From positions 1,364,001 through 1,428,000 of the forward strand of contig JAIXMP010000007.1 in NCBI GenBank assembly GCA_025677815.1: a DNA stretch of 64,000 nt, written 5' to 3'. The DNA comes from Phascolomyces articulosus (Eukaryota > Mucoromycota > Mucoromycetes > Mucorales > Lichtheimiaceae). Under the pieces are notes generated by a model. It did not search any database. It saw only the letters and a program-made list of their open reading frames with translations, and was not told the DNA's origin. Shown here piece by piece: positions 50,911-64,000 of this stretch; position 1 is the first letter of the stretch, and the number at the start of each line of letters is the position of its first letter. The position numbers and the translations under genes were made by a program.

Positions 50911-53900
50911 TAATTGACGATGACGATGACGACGACATATATATATATCACCATCATCATCATTATAACTTTGTTATACAATCAATCTTTTTTGCCTGTC
51001 ATTCATTTCTTTTATTGTTCGTTGAACGACTCTTTTTATCATTCATATCCATTTTATATTACAATCTTACAGCAAAAACAGTAACAAACAACAAATCAAA
51101 TCAAATCAACAAACCAAAAAAGCTGTTCTTTTTTTTTATCGTATTTAGCATTTCAAAAATAACAAATTTATTGCATGGCACCATACAAAACACATCAGAA
51201 GAGCATCTTGCGTGTATATCTCTCAACAAGTCTTTCTTTATTATTATTATTATTATTATTATTATACATTCTCTCTCCTGTCATTCATTTTCGCCTGGAT
51301 CGAAACAAATCTATAAAATCAAACAATTTATAACAACAATATATATAATTGTTTGATTTTACCCTCCCTTCATTTCATACTTATTATCATTCATTCATCA
51401 TCTTCATTATCATCATCTTCATTATTCTTATTCTTTATATTATATTACATTCTCCTATCGTTGAACGGTTACTTTTTTTTTCTATTATCTTCCTCCTTCT
51501 TTTTTTTTTATTCACAATTCGCCATCTCATTTTTTTATGCCATTTTTCTTCTTCATCTTCAAATATTCTATTATTATTATTATCATTATTATATATGTTG
51601 CGATTATTTCCTTAACAATCCCTTCTTTCTTTCTTTCTTATCTAAAATGAGAGAGAAAAGAAAGAAAAGTTTTATTCATTATGCAAAAAAAAAAAAAAAA
51701 GAATTATGAAGTAGTAGTAATTGGTTAGATGGCTGCTGGTTCAAGCCAAATTTGCTTGCTTGTAAATATTTTCCTTTTTGTAGTAGCCTTTTTTTTCTTT
51801 CTTTTCATATATAAAGCTGCATAACAACACAAATACATTTTTTTTATACACACAGACATTATTATTATTATTATTATTTTTTACTATTTCAAATTGTTTT
51901 ATTCTTTCTAAATGTTGAATTGATGATCGTCATCATGCCGTTCGTATCATATCATATCATATCATATATAGAATTTAGTTAAGGGGATGATAATAACAAT
52001 CAAAAGTAGAAGAGATGATGATAGCTATTATACTAACCATGATTAGCATACCAGCATATGCCCTTTCAATCTGTTCTGTTTCTTCTTTCAGGGTCCAAAA
52101 AAGTATAATCAAATTCTTTCTATAACTATTTAACACATGACGACATTGTAATATATTCCAAGACATTAGATTGGTCATGTAATAAAATATCATTATTTTC
52201 CATTCAATCCTATTTTCCCTCTCCTTTCTATCAAATTCTGTACTTATTTTTGTTGTCAATAGAAGAAGGAAAGCATTTTTTAATTATTATTATAAAATAT
52301 TGACCATTTTATTTATTTATTTATCTATGGAGCAAATAAAATAAAAAAAAAGGAGTTGTTTATAACGTATAATCACTTTGATGACTTTATAGGCGCCTTT
52401 TATTAACCCCCCCACCTCTCCCTCACTCCCCCCAAAATAATATTTGACTCAGTGAATCAAAAAAATAATTTATTATCAACTCCCCACTTTACCCACACAA
52501 AAAAGGGTTTGTTCCAAATACGGAAGGAGAGGTATTAGACTGCTCTTTTTTTTTTTTAAATAAACAAAAAAAAACATTCCAAATAATTACAAAATGATGT
52601 GCAAATTTGCCTTTTTGGTGGATTGTAAACGATCCTTCTTTCTGTTCATATATTAGATGCGAATTGGAATTAAATGTATTTATTATGTTAATACGCGTAA
52701 AGAAGTATCATTGTTCTCTCTAATAAACAACTTTATTTGTAATCTTTTTGATCGGAATTCTTTTTTTTTAATTTTTTTATGCACACTTTTATTATATAAT
52801 GATGCATAATGAAATACAAACAAATAAGCAACATCATTCTAACTTAGAAGTATTACTTACTACTATGTACTTTATGTTATCATATATATTTCTGTACAAC
52901 ACCATGTTGGAAAGTGGTAGAGTAGTATCATTCGATATTTATTGAGTATAGTAATAACTATTCATCATATTGATCTACATCAATATGACCGATGATTTTA
53001 TAAACATTTGGTAGAATTTTGTTCATCCATGGAGTCATAGTCATAGTAGTAGAAAACCCACCATCACATTCTATATAATATAGAAACTTCTTCTCATAAT
53101 ATTAATAAACGTGGTTTGTCGTCGTCGATCCTTGTTTTTCTTTCTCCCTTTTCATTGCAAAATCAGCCGTCATTTTTTTTTTATAAATCAACTCCTTCTC
53201 TTCTTCTTCATCATCATCACCCTATCGTATATATTATGCTCATTCCCCTTTACCTCGGAGATAAATGTTCTTATTTTCTTGTTAAAGAAGGTGATACATT
53301 AAATCTCACTTTATTTTTCTTTTGTGTGATCGTTTGATGGTAACTAATAACTGGTACACCAAAAAAAAAAGCTTATTTCCTTGGATACTAAACTGTTTAA
53401 AGACATTAGATAAATAAACAACTGAAGGGCTTGCTCCCATAAAAAGAAATATGGATCGCGATCAACCGTGCCAAAGAAAATTTGAGTTAATGCACGCACA
53501 TAATTTATTTGATGGTAATTAAGTATTTATTTATTATAATTATGATTATATTTCCTCTCACATCACTCCCACACACTCCTCCCCCACACAATTTTTTTTT
53601 CTTTAAAGAATATATAAATGTCAAGTTATTTCAACTCATCCACCAGAGAAGTACCACCATACCAAAAATTATATAAGCTTCGTGTTACAGAAGATGAGAG
53701 ACTGTTTTTTTTTCTGATGCCACCATAATAATAATAATTCATCAAAAAAGTTTTTCTTACTATTCCCCCCCTCCTCCCAATAACACCTATAATATACGTA
53801 ATAATCAATAGCATCTAATCGTGTATATTTGAAAGGGGAGGGGGAGAATTTTGATAATATTTTATTTATTGATTTATAAAAAGAGTTATAATAGATAGGG

Positions 53901-55536
53901 AGACAACTGAAGGAAGAAGGGGATGAGATGTAATAAAATGGCGGGAAAATGAACAGGGATATGTATGTTGCAAACAATAACTATTATAATTACACCACAA
54001 ATAGGGAAATCAGCTGTCTATCTAATAATTTATACATGTGAAATATTTAAGCAATATGAACCTAGTAGGTATAATGAAATGTGTTATCATACGTATCATC
54101 ATCTATTACGTCTTTTACGTATTCACCTAGAAGACATATATAAAACATTACTTTGCAATAAAAATGAACAAGTTCAGTACGTATTTTAGACTTGTACTTG
54201 AAATTAATTTACATAATGAAGTCCACGTTGTTGTTTAAAAGATCATCCTTCATCGTGAATGATCCTCCTTGCCTTCTCATCTCCTTTTTTTCATTATTAT
54301 ATAGAAAAAAAAAACAATAACTATTGGAACAATAATAATAATGTCGCATACTTTCCTTTATTCTTTTCATTTCATATTTTCTACGCAATTTAATTTAAAT
54401 AAAGGAAATCACTTGATGAGGTAGAAATCATGAACTAGTAGAGAAAAAAAGAAACCGATAAAAGTCTACGAGAAAGAACAAATTAAATTTCCATTTTTGA
54501 TGGATATCACCGTTGTTATTCTATCTTGTTCTTCTTCAACACATCCATCATAAAATTGATTGTAATTTTTATTTTACCTACTTTTATATATATATATCAC
54601 ATCCATTCATGTAAATTACATCAAATTCTCAAAGTCACAAGACGACTTTTTTCACTCAAGATGTATAATATATATCATTCATGCAATAAGAATAAGTATT
54701 TATTCTATATTTAGTATTCATTGGTTAATTTTTTTTTTGACAGGTTTGCATACAATGTAGTATTTATTACTACAAAAAAATTAATGCGCATAAAACAAAG
54801 TAATAATATAGATATTATATTTCACATATTCCTTCTCGAGGAACAATAAAATAATATGACTATAATTTGATATTATTATTAATATATTGTTAGAAGACAG
54901 AAATAAAACTTGGACTGGTTTTCTATAAATATATCGTAGATGTATAGAAGCTTTTCTATATACGTTGAAATACATTAAATGTTTACATAAAATTGTTATA
55001 ATGTTGTTCTCTTTGACATGTGAAAAATGTACAAAAACATCTCCAGTATATAGAAATATACCATTTCTTATACAGTTAGTAGTAGGAAGTCATCTTCTTG
55101 TGGCTCTATAATTAACACATCAATGATCATCTATCATCGTCGACTAAACTTGTAATAATATAATCTACACTTCTATTTTTTTTTAGATGCAAAATGTAGT
55201 TACTGTTACCTTCCTAATAAGTTTTATATTAAAAAAAGCTGATAATGGTATCTACATCATAATATCCAGCTATTCCGTTACTATGTATATTTTCATTATT
55301 CATTGCTAATGATCATGATTCTTTTTTTTTTTTCAACTATACATAAAATACAATATTGTTGTCCTTATCCTAATTGATTACCATAATACTATTGATGAAA
55401 GACTACTAGCAGCTTAAATATGATTTCATTGTTGCTCGACACTAGAAAATGTTTTTAATTTCAGACGAAAAAAAAAACTGTTTATCAGTAAACGCGCTTT
55501 TGTAGATCATCGTCGTGTTTTGTGAATGTTGAAATC
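50911..55536. other. Gene-poor region, no supported CDS
   Basis: AT-rich DNA with an (ATT)n run at about 51239-51265 and many poly(T) stretches. A frame at 53965-54189 with a moderately protein-like middle (EIFKQYEPSRYNEMC) and a 23-codon frame from 53451 (MDRDQPCQRKFEL) were seen but cannot be linked into a gene. Confidence 0.5.
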
Positions 55537-58500
55537 ATGAGTGATAATTCCTCTCCTTCTGCCACCACTACCACCTCTACCACCTCCAATGTAACCATGC
55601 ATCCAAATTCTAATCCAAATGTATATTCAAATCAAGCCATGCACAACATGTATATGCAACCTACTTATAACCCCACAATGACAACAACACCATCCCTACT
55701 TCAAGAACAAAATCCCTACATTTTACAAAATAACACATTATATTACCCTTCTCAGAATGTGATTAGTCGGTCCAACATGCTTGCTCAGCATTACCCTTTA
55801 TATACTCCACAGTCAAATACTATCACTAATATTCCTACTTCAATGCCAACAGTCCCTGCTCCTATTCCTCCTGTACCAACAACTACACCTATTACTACTA
55901 CTACAACTACTACTATGTTTACTTCTAATGAAACAGTAGATAAAAGTATGATTGTCATTGATATTAGTAGCGATGAGGGAGAAGATGATCTTATCATTCA
56001 AGCACCACGAAAAAAGACAGCACGGCCCATGCCATCGCGAACATTACCACCTCAATCACAATTACAGGCACCATTCCCACCTCCACCACCGCCTGTGCAA
56101 CCATATACACATCACCATGGTGGGACAACCATTGACAATCCCATTAGCCTTGACGATGAGGAAGAATTACAGATCAGTGAGAGACTAACATCAGCATCGC
56201 AACAGAAACAACAGAAACCACCACAACAGTCCCAGCAACGACAGAGCCAACAAATACCACCTTCATTAACAACACAAGAACCTGTGAATCTTATGCGTCA
56301 CCAAACGTCAAAAATATCACGAAAACCACAATCACATCAATCAGTACCACCGCTACTGTCACAAATTCCTCATAAACTATCAACCATCATACATGATAAT
56401 TCAATTCAGAATGCGCAATCCACTCAACATCAAACAAAACTTCATATCTCTAAATTCGGGCAGATCACATTGCAAACAGAAGGACAACATATGAATAGTA
56501 CCAATAATAGTAATAGTAATAGCAACAGCAATGATTATTATGAATCAAAATTACAAGATATAAACAAATTTTCAGAAGAAATTAAAACTGATATATCACT
56601 ACTACCATCCTCATCACAAATCAACAGGCCAATAGATAATATCCCTGACGTTGATGGGGATGATGATAATGATTCAGTATCATCTTCTGAATTAGTGTTT
56701 GGTGCTGCACCGATACCAACAGAAATTGATATTAATTTACTTGATGAAGACTTTGAAGTTTACATGGATAATGAAGAGGATCCTGTTTTGGTAAATATCT
56801 CTAAAAAAAAAGAAACGAATAATTCGTTGTGATAACTAGAGATTAAAATTGATTTGTGGTGGTTTAGTTTATTAGAAAAATATAAAGTTATTTATGTATA
56901 ATGTTATATATCTTAGAAACCAGATGAAATGATTGATATGGATATGAAAACCCCTGAACCATCCATGAAAACGCAAATCCCAAAAAATATCAATTTAGAT
57001 GTTTTATTATCCACGATTGAAGTCTATGATACTTCCGTCATTGGACCATTAGGACCAAACTCACTTGATACAATAATGACTACACCAGGAGCATCCTCTT
57101 CATCACCCACACCTACCGATCATTATCTTAAAAGTAATGAAAATGAACAACCAATGAAAATGACACGAACTAGTAAGCGATCCAGTAGTAAACGGTTATC
57201 AAAACAGGCATCCATCCATGGTGAACAATCTGTCCAAAAACCCTATGTACCATGGATTGTTTGGCAACAAGTCACTTGGGAAGATTGGGCACAGTTGGAA
57301 GTGGGTGATTGGCTCCATTGGCCATTTGAATCTTGGGAAGTAACGATAATGGAAGATATGATGAAATCTTTTCGTACCAAGGGGAAAAAACGACGTTTGG
57401 ATGATATTATGTTTAATAAGAATGCTATTTGGGAATCGATTGCTTTGAAATTGCCTGGAAGACGAGCCATTGATTGTTCTCGATTTTGGGAAGATAAGAT
57501 TAATAATCGTTCTCAAACATATCGTCATCCAGTCATTATTTCTTGTCAACCAAGTACTGATACAAAACAAATACTTTTCTCTCTTTCTCTATCCATCCAA
57601 TTTTTTTTTTGTATTTGTTTGATGCCCTATGTTTCTAATCAGGAGTATTTATATACATATATAGGGGATTCAAAACGACCTTCCAAGTATGAATTAGTCA
57701 AAAAATCTCGTTATGATGGTAAACCTCGTGTCAATATGAACAAGATGGCGATCTGGTCCGATCTCAAGTGTAAACTTTCTTTTGGTGATGGAAGTGCAGA
57801 TACACTCGCTGTACAAATATTAAACAAAAAAGGAAAATGGTAAGATGATTCATGAAACACGAAAAAAAAAAAGAGAATTCAGAGGAACATCTTTTTCTCT
57901 CTTTGTGCTATATCGTACTGACCTAGGGTTTGGGTTACGAAGTAACAGGATAAAAGTCATTGCCGCTTCAGCGTGCAATGACCAGCCCGAATATAATATG
58001 CCAGGGAACCTTCGTATTTGGTCCGCGAAAAACAAAAGAACCGTACAATTAAGAGGACATCGAACTTCAGTTAAACTTGCGGATGGTACTGACCAAGGTA
58101 AACACAAAAAAAAAGAGTTCACCTATCAATAAAAAAAATAGAAAAATATATTCAATCGATCACTCTCTCTTTATCTGTTATATTTACAATAGATGTTTGG
58201 CATACGATTACAGACGTCCGCGTTTCCAATGACCAAAAACTTATTTTCACATCATCACATGATAAATATACCAAAATCTGGGACGGAACTAGCGGAAAAA
58301 TGCTCTCTACATTAGGTAAATGAAGAACCTATTAAAGGATTAGGATAGCAAATAGAGAGAAATGAGAAGGGAGGCGAGATATAAAACATTTTATCTTGTT
58401 ATATTTATATCTATTTTGAAAAAAAAAATATGACAGCTTTTCATGAAAAGAAGGTGCATCAACTTGCAGTATGCCCTGATACCCGAGATTATATTCTTGC

Positions 58501-59577
58501 TAGTGGTTCAGCAGATGGCACAGCCGTCATTTGGAAATTGAATGGTTCTGGAAAAATAGGTGATGGTATAGTTTGTACACCAGATAGTAAACTTACTAAA
58601 GATCCAAGTATTGATACGCTTGTCTTTGGTCGTGGACCTTCGAAAGGAATCTTATATACTGGCGTTTCTTCAGGATTAGCATCACCCATGGGTTTTGTAT
58701 GTAAAAAAAGATAATTTATTCTACATATATATGCAGATAGAGAAGAACATGACCTCCTATCATTTAGGAATTTGTTTTGCTAATGAATATAAAAAATATT
58801 AGATTCAAGGATATGATATTCAAAAAGGGAAGACAAAGATTTATTATAAAAACATGAATGGTGCTGTTTGCGATATTGATGTTTCAAAAACTGGACGTTA
58901 TATCATATCAGGAAATCATAGTCCATTTGATGAGTATGAAGGGGATGGCTATGTTCATATTAATGATACACGGACACCTGAGTCAATCATTAAAGCCCGA
59001 ACAGGACATCCTGATGTCAACCTTGTTCGTATGAGGTAAATAAGATTTGTTCATAATGATTAAAAGAAAAAAGAATACGTTCCATTTTATTCATCCATAT
59101 GCTTTTTATAGTCCGTGTGAACGCTATGTTGCTTCAGGCAGCCCCAATAACGAAACAATTGTACTGGACATCAGAAAACCAGACAGACCTTTATTCTCAC
59201 TTAAGCATCAACGTAAGGAACTTTTATTATTATTATTATGTTTAGTTTAAAAATTAAGATGACTTGAGAATTGTCACAGTAACTTGTTATCTCATTGTAT
59301 ATAAATAGAATCACTCGCGGATCATTTAGTACCTATTAATTCTGATATGGGTATCTCTGGTATACATTGGATGGCAGATAGTAGGATCCTTGTCACAGGT
59401 GGTGGTGATTGTTCAGTAAAACTTTGGGATATTTTTGGAAATGGTGAATTAATACGATCATATCCTACTTCAAGCAATATTTCAAGTTTAGCTGTGGATG
59501 AGACAGCCATGATAATCTGTGCAGGCGTTGCAGGTGCTCAAGGCATTGTTCATATGTGGAGTGCTTCCCCATTATAA
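55537..59577 (+). CDS. SUMO-interacting-motif / SANT-like / WD40-repeat protein (1066 aa)
   Basis: Nine exons: 55537-56790, 56917-57553, 57665-57839, 57949-58097, 58193-58315, 58437-58696, 58803-59035, 59112-59212, 59309-59577; all phases agree. The N-terminal 420 residues are Gln/Pro/Thr-rich and carry two SUMO-interacting-type motifs, IVIDISSDEGEDD (residues 139-151) and PISLDDEEE (202-210). A SANT/Myb-like region (about 527-615) shows spaced Trp residues and ALKLPGRRAIDCSRFWEDK. From about residue 689 a WD40 propeller follows: NLRIWSAKNK, DKYTKIWDG, SADGTAVIWKL, DGYVHINDTRT, GGDCSVKLWDI and a final VHMWSASPL. I join the two halves because the SANT exon ends at a GTAAG donor in the phase needed by the first WD40 exon, whose frame has no Met of its own. 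Likely a nuclear chromatin or ubiquitin/SUMO scaffold; no orthologue named. Confidence 0.75.
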
Positions 59578-59902
59578 TGATAAAGACTAAAAAAAGAAGG
59601 ATTCTGGAAAGAGTTACTTTTTTAATACTTTATTATAATAATTATTATTTTACAGAAAGAAAGAGAAAAAAAGGCATACTACTTTATATTATATATATTC
59701 ATAAGGGAGTTTTTTTTTTCATTGTACATATTATTACTATTTTTTTTTTCACTACTATTTACAAATAAAGTTGTTCTTAAACAAGTGGGATGATGAAAAA
59801 GGGGTGTAACAAGAATGCATTCATTTTTTTTTTTTTTTGAAAGAAAAAAAAATCCTTTACATAACTTACTACAAAAAAAGTATATACACAAACGAATTAT
59901 TT
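59578..59902. other. Convergent 3' flanks
   Basis: 325 bp between two converging stops. T-rich and A-rich tracts that probably serve 3'-end formation on both strands. No gene seen. Confidence 0.6.
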
Positions 59903-62900
59903 TCACATAGCCGCACCGTCCTTTGATCTACGGCGTATACGATTATAATCTTCGATTTTTTGTTCAGCTTCCATCTTCATATCTTTTCCTTCTTGTTTCC
60001 AATTTTCATTATGGAAAAGTTTACCCATATTCTCCTATAAAAGTTACATTTTCATTTAGTATTCTCTTTTGTTTTTTCATACGCAATTTAAATAAAAATG
60101 TGTTCTTTTTTTCTTCTCTTACCTTGAAAGAAGCACGACGTCGTTCAATTTTACCATTGACATATTCTTGGAAGCTTGTGCGTCGAAGTTTTGGAGCATT
60201 ATCCGCAGGCACATAAGGCCTTGCTTCTGGTGGCATAGCAGATGGTTGTTGGTAACTAATGTTTCCATGTTGTTCCATTGGATGTTGTTGATCCAAACCT
60301 GTACCACCCATGTCCTGCTGTGGTTGACCAATTGGCTGTTGACCAACACCAGTAGTATCAGCTGGGTGTGACATTGGTTTCTGTTGTTGACCAATATGTT
60401 GCTGATTCGAGCTAATAGGTTGTTGTAGTTGACCTTGATTTGTAGCAGGGATTTCATTACCGTTTTGATCAACTAAAATGGCACTGCTTTGTGGAACTTG
60501 ACTATTCATAGGACCAGAAGATGGAGCTGTAGGACTCGTAGCAATACCACCAGCAGGAGCAGTTGTATCCACTTGTTGATTTTGTGGCGGTTCATGATAA
60601 ATCACGCCTCCTTGTTGAATAATTTGACTTGCTGGAATAGGCTCTTGTTGAGTGGGTACTGCAGTATTCATAGGAGTAGGACGTTGTATTTCGCTTGCAT
60701 TACGAGGCGTGGCTGATGCAATATCATCACGAGAGGTCAGGTTACCAACAGCATTACCATCGACACCACCTACAGCACCATTTAAACTTTCTGGAATGCC
60801 TTGTTGTGGACCCGCCGATTTGGTCTTGGAACTACGACGTTTGGCAGCACCAATGGCAGCACCTACTCCTCCAGCAACTGCACCTACACCTGCGCCGATG
60901 GCACCAGTAATACCACCACTCTTGAGACCTGCAACATTAGAACCTTGTTGTTTGAAACCACCTCCTGTGGCAAAGTTTTGAGAATTCAGACCATCTGTAG
61001 CTTCAGTGGAAGGATTGATACCAGTAACGTTGGTAGATTGTTGTTTGTTACGACCACTAAACATATTCTTCGGGCTAGAGCTACCAAGACCTTCAGTAGG
61101 TGGTTGTTGATTACCTACTTCAGGTGGTGGTTGTTCACTAGCAGAGAGTTGCTGTGGTTGTTGACCAAAAGCATTATCGCTCATACGACGCTCATGACTT
61201 GGCTCAAAGTTTTGTTCAGATGAGAATGGCTGTTGCGAGTCTTTATATTTTTATATAAATGTTAAAAAAAATTGTTAGGTATAAGCTGAATAAACATTTT
61301 TCTACAGTCATATTTATACGCAAAAGAAAAAAAATTACCCTGTGGTTGCATTTGGTCTAGCTGTTGTTGATCAGGTTGCATTTGACCAGGTTGCATTTGA
61401 CCAGATTGCATTTGACCAGGTTTCATTTGACCAGGTTGCGTTTGATCTGGTTGCATTTGACCGGGTTGCATTTGATCTGGTTGCGTTCGGTCTGGTTGCA
61501 TTCGGTCTGGCTGCTGTTGATCAACTTGTTGGGTTGGTTGATTGATATCTTGTTTGCCAGGCTGCTGTTGTTGACTTGGCTGATTAATATCTTGTTGGCC
61601 AGGCTGTTGTTGATCAGGTTGTTGCTGATTAGGTTGATTGGAATCCTGTTGATTATGTGTTTGTTGTCGTAATTTATCCAAAGGTTGCTTCAATTTTTTA
61701 CCCAAGGTAGAGGTTGCAGCGGCACTACTAATTGCACCAATACCGGCACCTAAACCAGCACCGATACCTAATCCTTTCTTTGTATCATCTGGTTGTTGTT
61801 GGTCAACTGGATCAGTTGATTGTTGAGATGATGGCTGTTGTTGTTGTTGTTGTTGTTGTTGTTGAATAGAATCATTCATAGGTTGTCCTCTAACATCATC
61901 CAATTGCTTCTGATCAGCCTGTTGTTGATCAGCAAATGGTTGTTGTTGGCTATTACGTGACTGCTGTTGATCACCAAGTGGCTGTTGAGAATCATATTGC
62001 TGTGTAGGCTGATTATCTTCAAAGTGCTTCAAAATATCTTGTTGATCTTGGGGATTAATACGATCCGTGATAGGCTGTTGGTTAGATACAGCTGGATCTT
62101 GAGCAGAATTCAGCTGCGAGTTTTCCATTTGATCCGATGGCTGTTGACTATCAATAGGTTCTTGATAATCCTGGTTATTATTGTCTCTAGCTAAAGCTGC
62201 AGCTGCAGCTGCAGCTGCCCCACCACCAGCAGCAACACCAATATTCTTGTTAGGAACGCGTGGAGTGGATCGTGGTTCAACTATACCATCATGTGAAGCA
62301 TCATCAATAGCATTACTACTTAAGCTATCTGGTTGCTGATTTCGGCCAGGTGTGGACGATGTGCATGGTTTATCCTGTTGTGCATTAGGCGAGGGAGCAA
62401 TATGATTCATAGGTTCAATATCATCATCCCAACTTGGATGCTGTTGTTCATCATCTTGATAACCAACTTCGGGATTAAAACCATTAGAAGCAGGGTGCAT
62501 ATCATCAAACTTTTGTCCTTGCTGTGGCTCCTTGTTTGAAAAAGCAGAGGCAGCAGCACCTGCACCGGCACCAATTCCAGCGCCGAATCCAGCGCCTGTA
62601 GTAGTTGCGGCAGCACTAGGTTTACTACGGTCAGTGTCATTAAACAAGAATTCACTTGGACCTATGTAAAATCATAACCAATCAGTTATACAATTCTTAT
62701 TATTTTATACCGCATAGTCAAACACTATTTGTGTTACTTACGAGCAGGTTGATCACGATCTTGTTCTGTTGGTGATGCGATGGTTTGATCTATTCAAGAA
62801 AATATGTTATACCCATGTTAGTTTTAGTTTGGGATGTGCGGGAAAAAATTTATAAAAAAATATTTATATATAAATTATAATAGACCCCAGTATTTTCATA

Positions 62901-63932
62901 TTTTTTATTACCTTGATTTTTGCTATCTTTAGAAACGGAACCAGTAGTGGGTTGTGTTGTTTTGGATGGGATGTCACCGCTCCAGGCACCCATGGTAGAT
63001 GGATCATCTTGGTCAACGGCATCAAATGATGATCTTGGGAACTCGTCTCGATCATAACCTAATGGTCTATCAAACCGTTCTCGTTCCTGTTGATCTGTAT
63101 AGTAATTGAAATATAGGATCAAATTATTAGTAAGAGAGCAGCGGTATGAGATATGAAACTTTAAAAGAAGGTCCTTAGCTGTATTCACCTATTATTTCTG
63201 ATCCAATACCAGTATCGTCACGCATTGTCATGATATTGTCATTAGATGTAGGACCATTGGATGATTGTGGTTGTCTTCCTGATTGTGCATTAGGATCAAC
63301 AGCCGAAGCTGTACCTATAGAAAAAAATGACAACATAGGTTGGTATATAATAAATAGAAATAAAAAAGCAGTTACAATGTATATTTACCATACGATTCGT
63401 CCATTTTATCAAATGGGGTATTAATTTCACCTTCATCCACGTCAGTTGGTTGCTTATTCTTACGACGTTGATAAGCAGATGAGGCGGCAACACCAGTAAT
63501 ACCACCAACAGCTGCACCTCCAAGTCCAGCAGCACCAGTGACAGGAGGTTCACGTAAAGCACTAGGCTGATCAATAGATTGACCATAGAATGAACTTGGT
63601 GTCTTATTGTAATCGGATCTTGTGTAAGAGTAAACAGTACTTGGAGTTTTACCATTCGCAATATCTTGGCTATGGTCGATATTCTGACTGGTATCAACTC
63701 CAGTAAGTTCATGACCAAGTAAAGATTGTTGATTTATATCATCATCAATGACTGCCTTATTAGAAGCGAAGTCATCTACTAAAAATTACAGAGAATTTAA
63801 GTAAACTACTTATAGAATGAAAGCTACGGTATTTTATATAGTCATTTAGGCTAACTTTATGTTTATTACCTGATGAGGATGGTGAATGGTCTTTATTAAA
63901 AGAACTTAGTTCACCTTGAGGAGGATGTAAGA
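59903..63932 (-). CDS. Gln-rich protein with Gly/Ala zipper-like segments, 5' end beyond window
   Basis: Visible exons: 63932-63870, 63778-63389, 63314-63189, 63094-62912, 62789-62742, 62661-61339, 61240-60123, 60034-59903; phases agree and give about 1126 residues, with the start beyond 64000. Four separate Gly/Ala-rich stretches resemble glycine zippers, each followed or flanked by basic residues: AAGLGGAAVGGITGVAASSA, GAGFGAGIGAGAGAAASAF, GIGAGLGAGIGAISSAAATS and AIGAGVGAVAGGVGAAIGAA. Between them the chain is Gln/Pro/Asp-rich, with a Gln run and a pentapeptide tandem repeat. The C-terminus has PKA-like sites KLRRTSF and RRRASF, then GKLFHNENWKQEGKDMKMEA and a basic end. Glycine zippers can insert in or coat membranes, so membrane association is possible. 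I recognise no family; such proteins occur in Mucoromycota but their role is unknown to me. Confidence 0.7.
61365..61512 (-). repeat. 15-bp coding minisatellite
   Basis: About ten imperfect 15-bp units in exon 6 of the Gln-rich gene, plus-strand form TGACCAGGTTGCATT. On the coding strand they give a QPDQM/QPGQM-type pentapeptide repeat. All units keep the reading frame; variants exchange Asp/Gly, Gln/Arg/Lys and Met/Thr. Confidence 0.9.
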
Positions 63933-64000
63933 CTATATATAATATAAGCATGTTTTGTTATTATTATTTGCTTGATGGCTAGGATGATTAATATAGCATT

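Noticed and set aside
51720..51760. tRNA-like GGTTCAAGCC box
   Set aside because: The A-box-like sequence is only about 5 bp before it, and no cloverleaf can be drawn.
53451..53519. 23-codon frame MDRDQPCQRKFEL with a following GTAATT donor
   Set aside because: Too short and no partner exon seen.
53965..54189. 74-codon plus-strand frame
   Set aside because: Middle part looks somewhat protein-like, but there is no motif, no partner exon and no clear start context.
60652..61223. Plus-strand frames opposite the Gln-rich gene
   Set aside because: Antisense of Gln/Gly/Ala-rich codons; the minus-strand exons splice in phase and explain the region.

Overview
The window is nuclear DNA of a filamentous fungus, most likely an early-diverging one of the Mucoromycota (Mucorales-like). 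The evidence is AT-rich intergenic DNA, many short introns with GTAAGT/GTATGT donors and TAG acceptors, proteins full of Gln/Asn/Thr runs, an APSES factor, a SUR7/claudin-like protein, and a LINE relic. No closer taxon can be given from sequence alone. Gene models below were spliced by hand; reading phases were checked across exons and each complete model closes in frame. Junctions may be off by a base.

Layout: (1) 1-1562, minus: npr3, cut by the left edge. (2) 1563-6676: gene-poor, with possible spliced leader exons and a 5'-truncated LINE flanked by a 19-bp target-site duplication. (3) 6677-7525, plus: four-TM SUR7/Fig1-like protein. (4) 8595-10990, minus: C2H2 zinc-finger/coiled-coil factor; about 2.1-2.4 kb upstream lies a dense cluster of palindromic RFX-type X-box sequences (13061-13390). 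(5) 17881-20118, minus: StuA-like APSES factor. (6) 23038-25099, minus: ARB2-family protein, head-to-head with (7) the dynein light intermediate chain (25385-28058, plus). (8) 28953-38057, minus: five small secreted proteins with MRF/MRP-type signal peptides, interrupted by a 352-aa coiled-coil protein. (9) 40881-41884, plus: D-aminoacyl-tRNA deacylase. (10) 42160-44493, minus: short DED1/DDX3 helicase. (11) 45017-47073, minus: kinase-fold protein that lacks the catalytic Asp. (12) 50701-50910, plus: 69-aa zinc-knuckle protein. (13) 55537-59577, plus: 1066-aa protein joining SUMO-interacting-type motifs, a SANT-like domain and WD40 repeats. (14) 59903-63932 and beyond, minus: Gln-rich protein with several Gly/Ala-rich zipper-like segments, cut by the right edge.

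These genes do not form one pathway. Recurrent themes are nutrient and developmental control (npr3, StuA-like, C2H2 factor), RNA and translation (DED1, DTD1, ARB2) and secretion (the MRF cluster). The most unusual items are the X-box cluster, the secreted-protein cluster, the SIM-SANT-WD40 fusion and the predicted pseudokinase. No tRNA, rRNA or CRISPR array was recognised.
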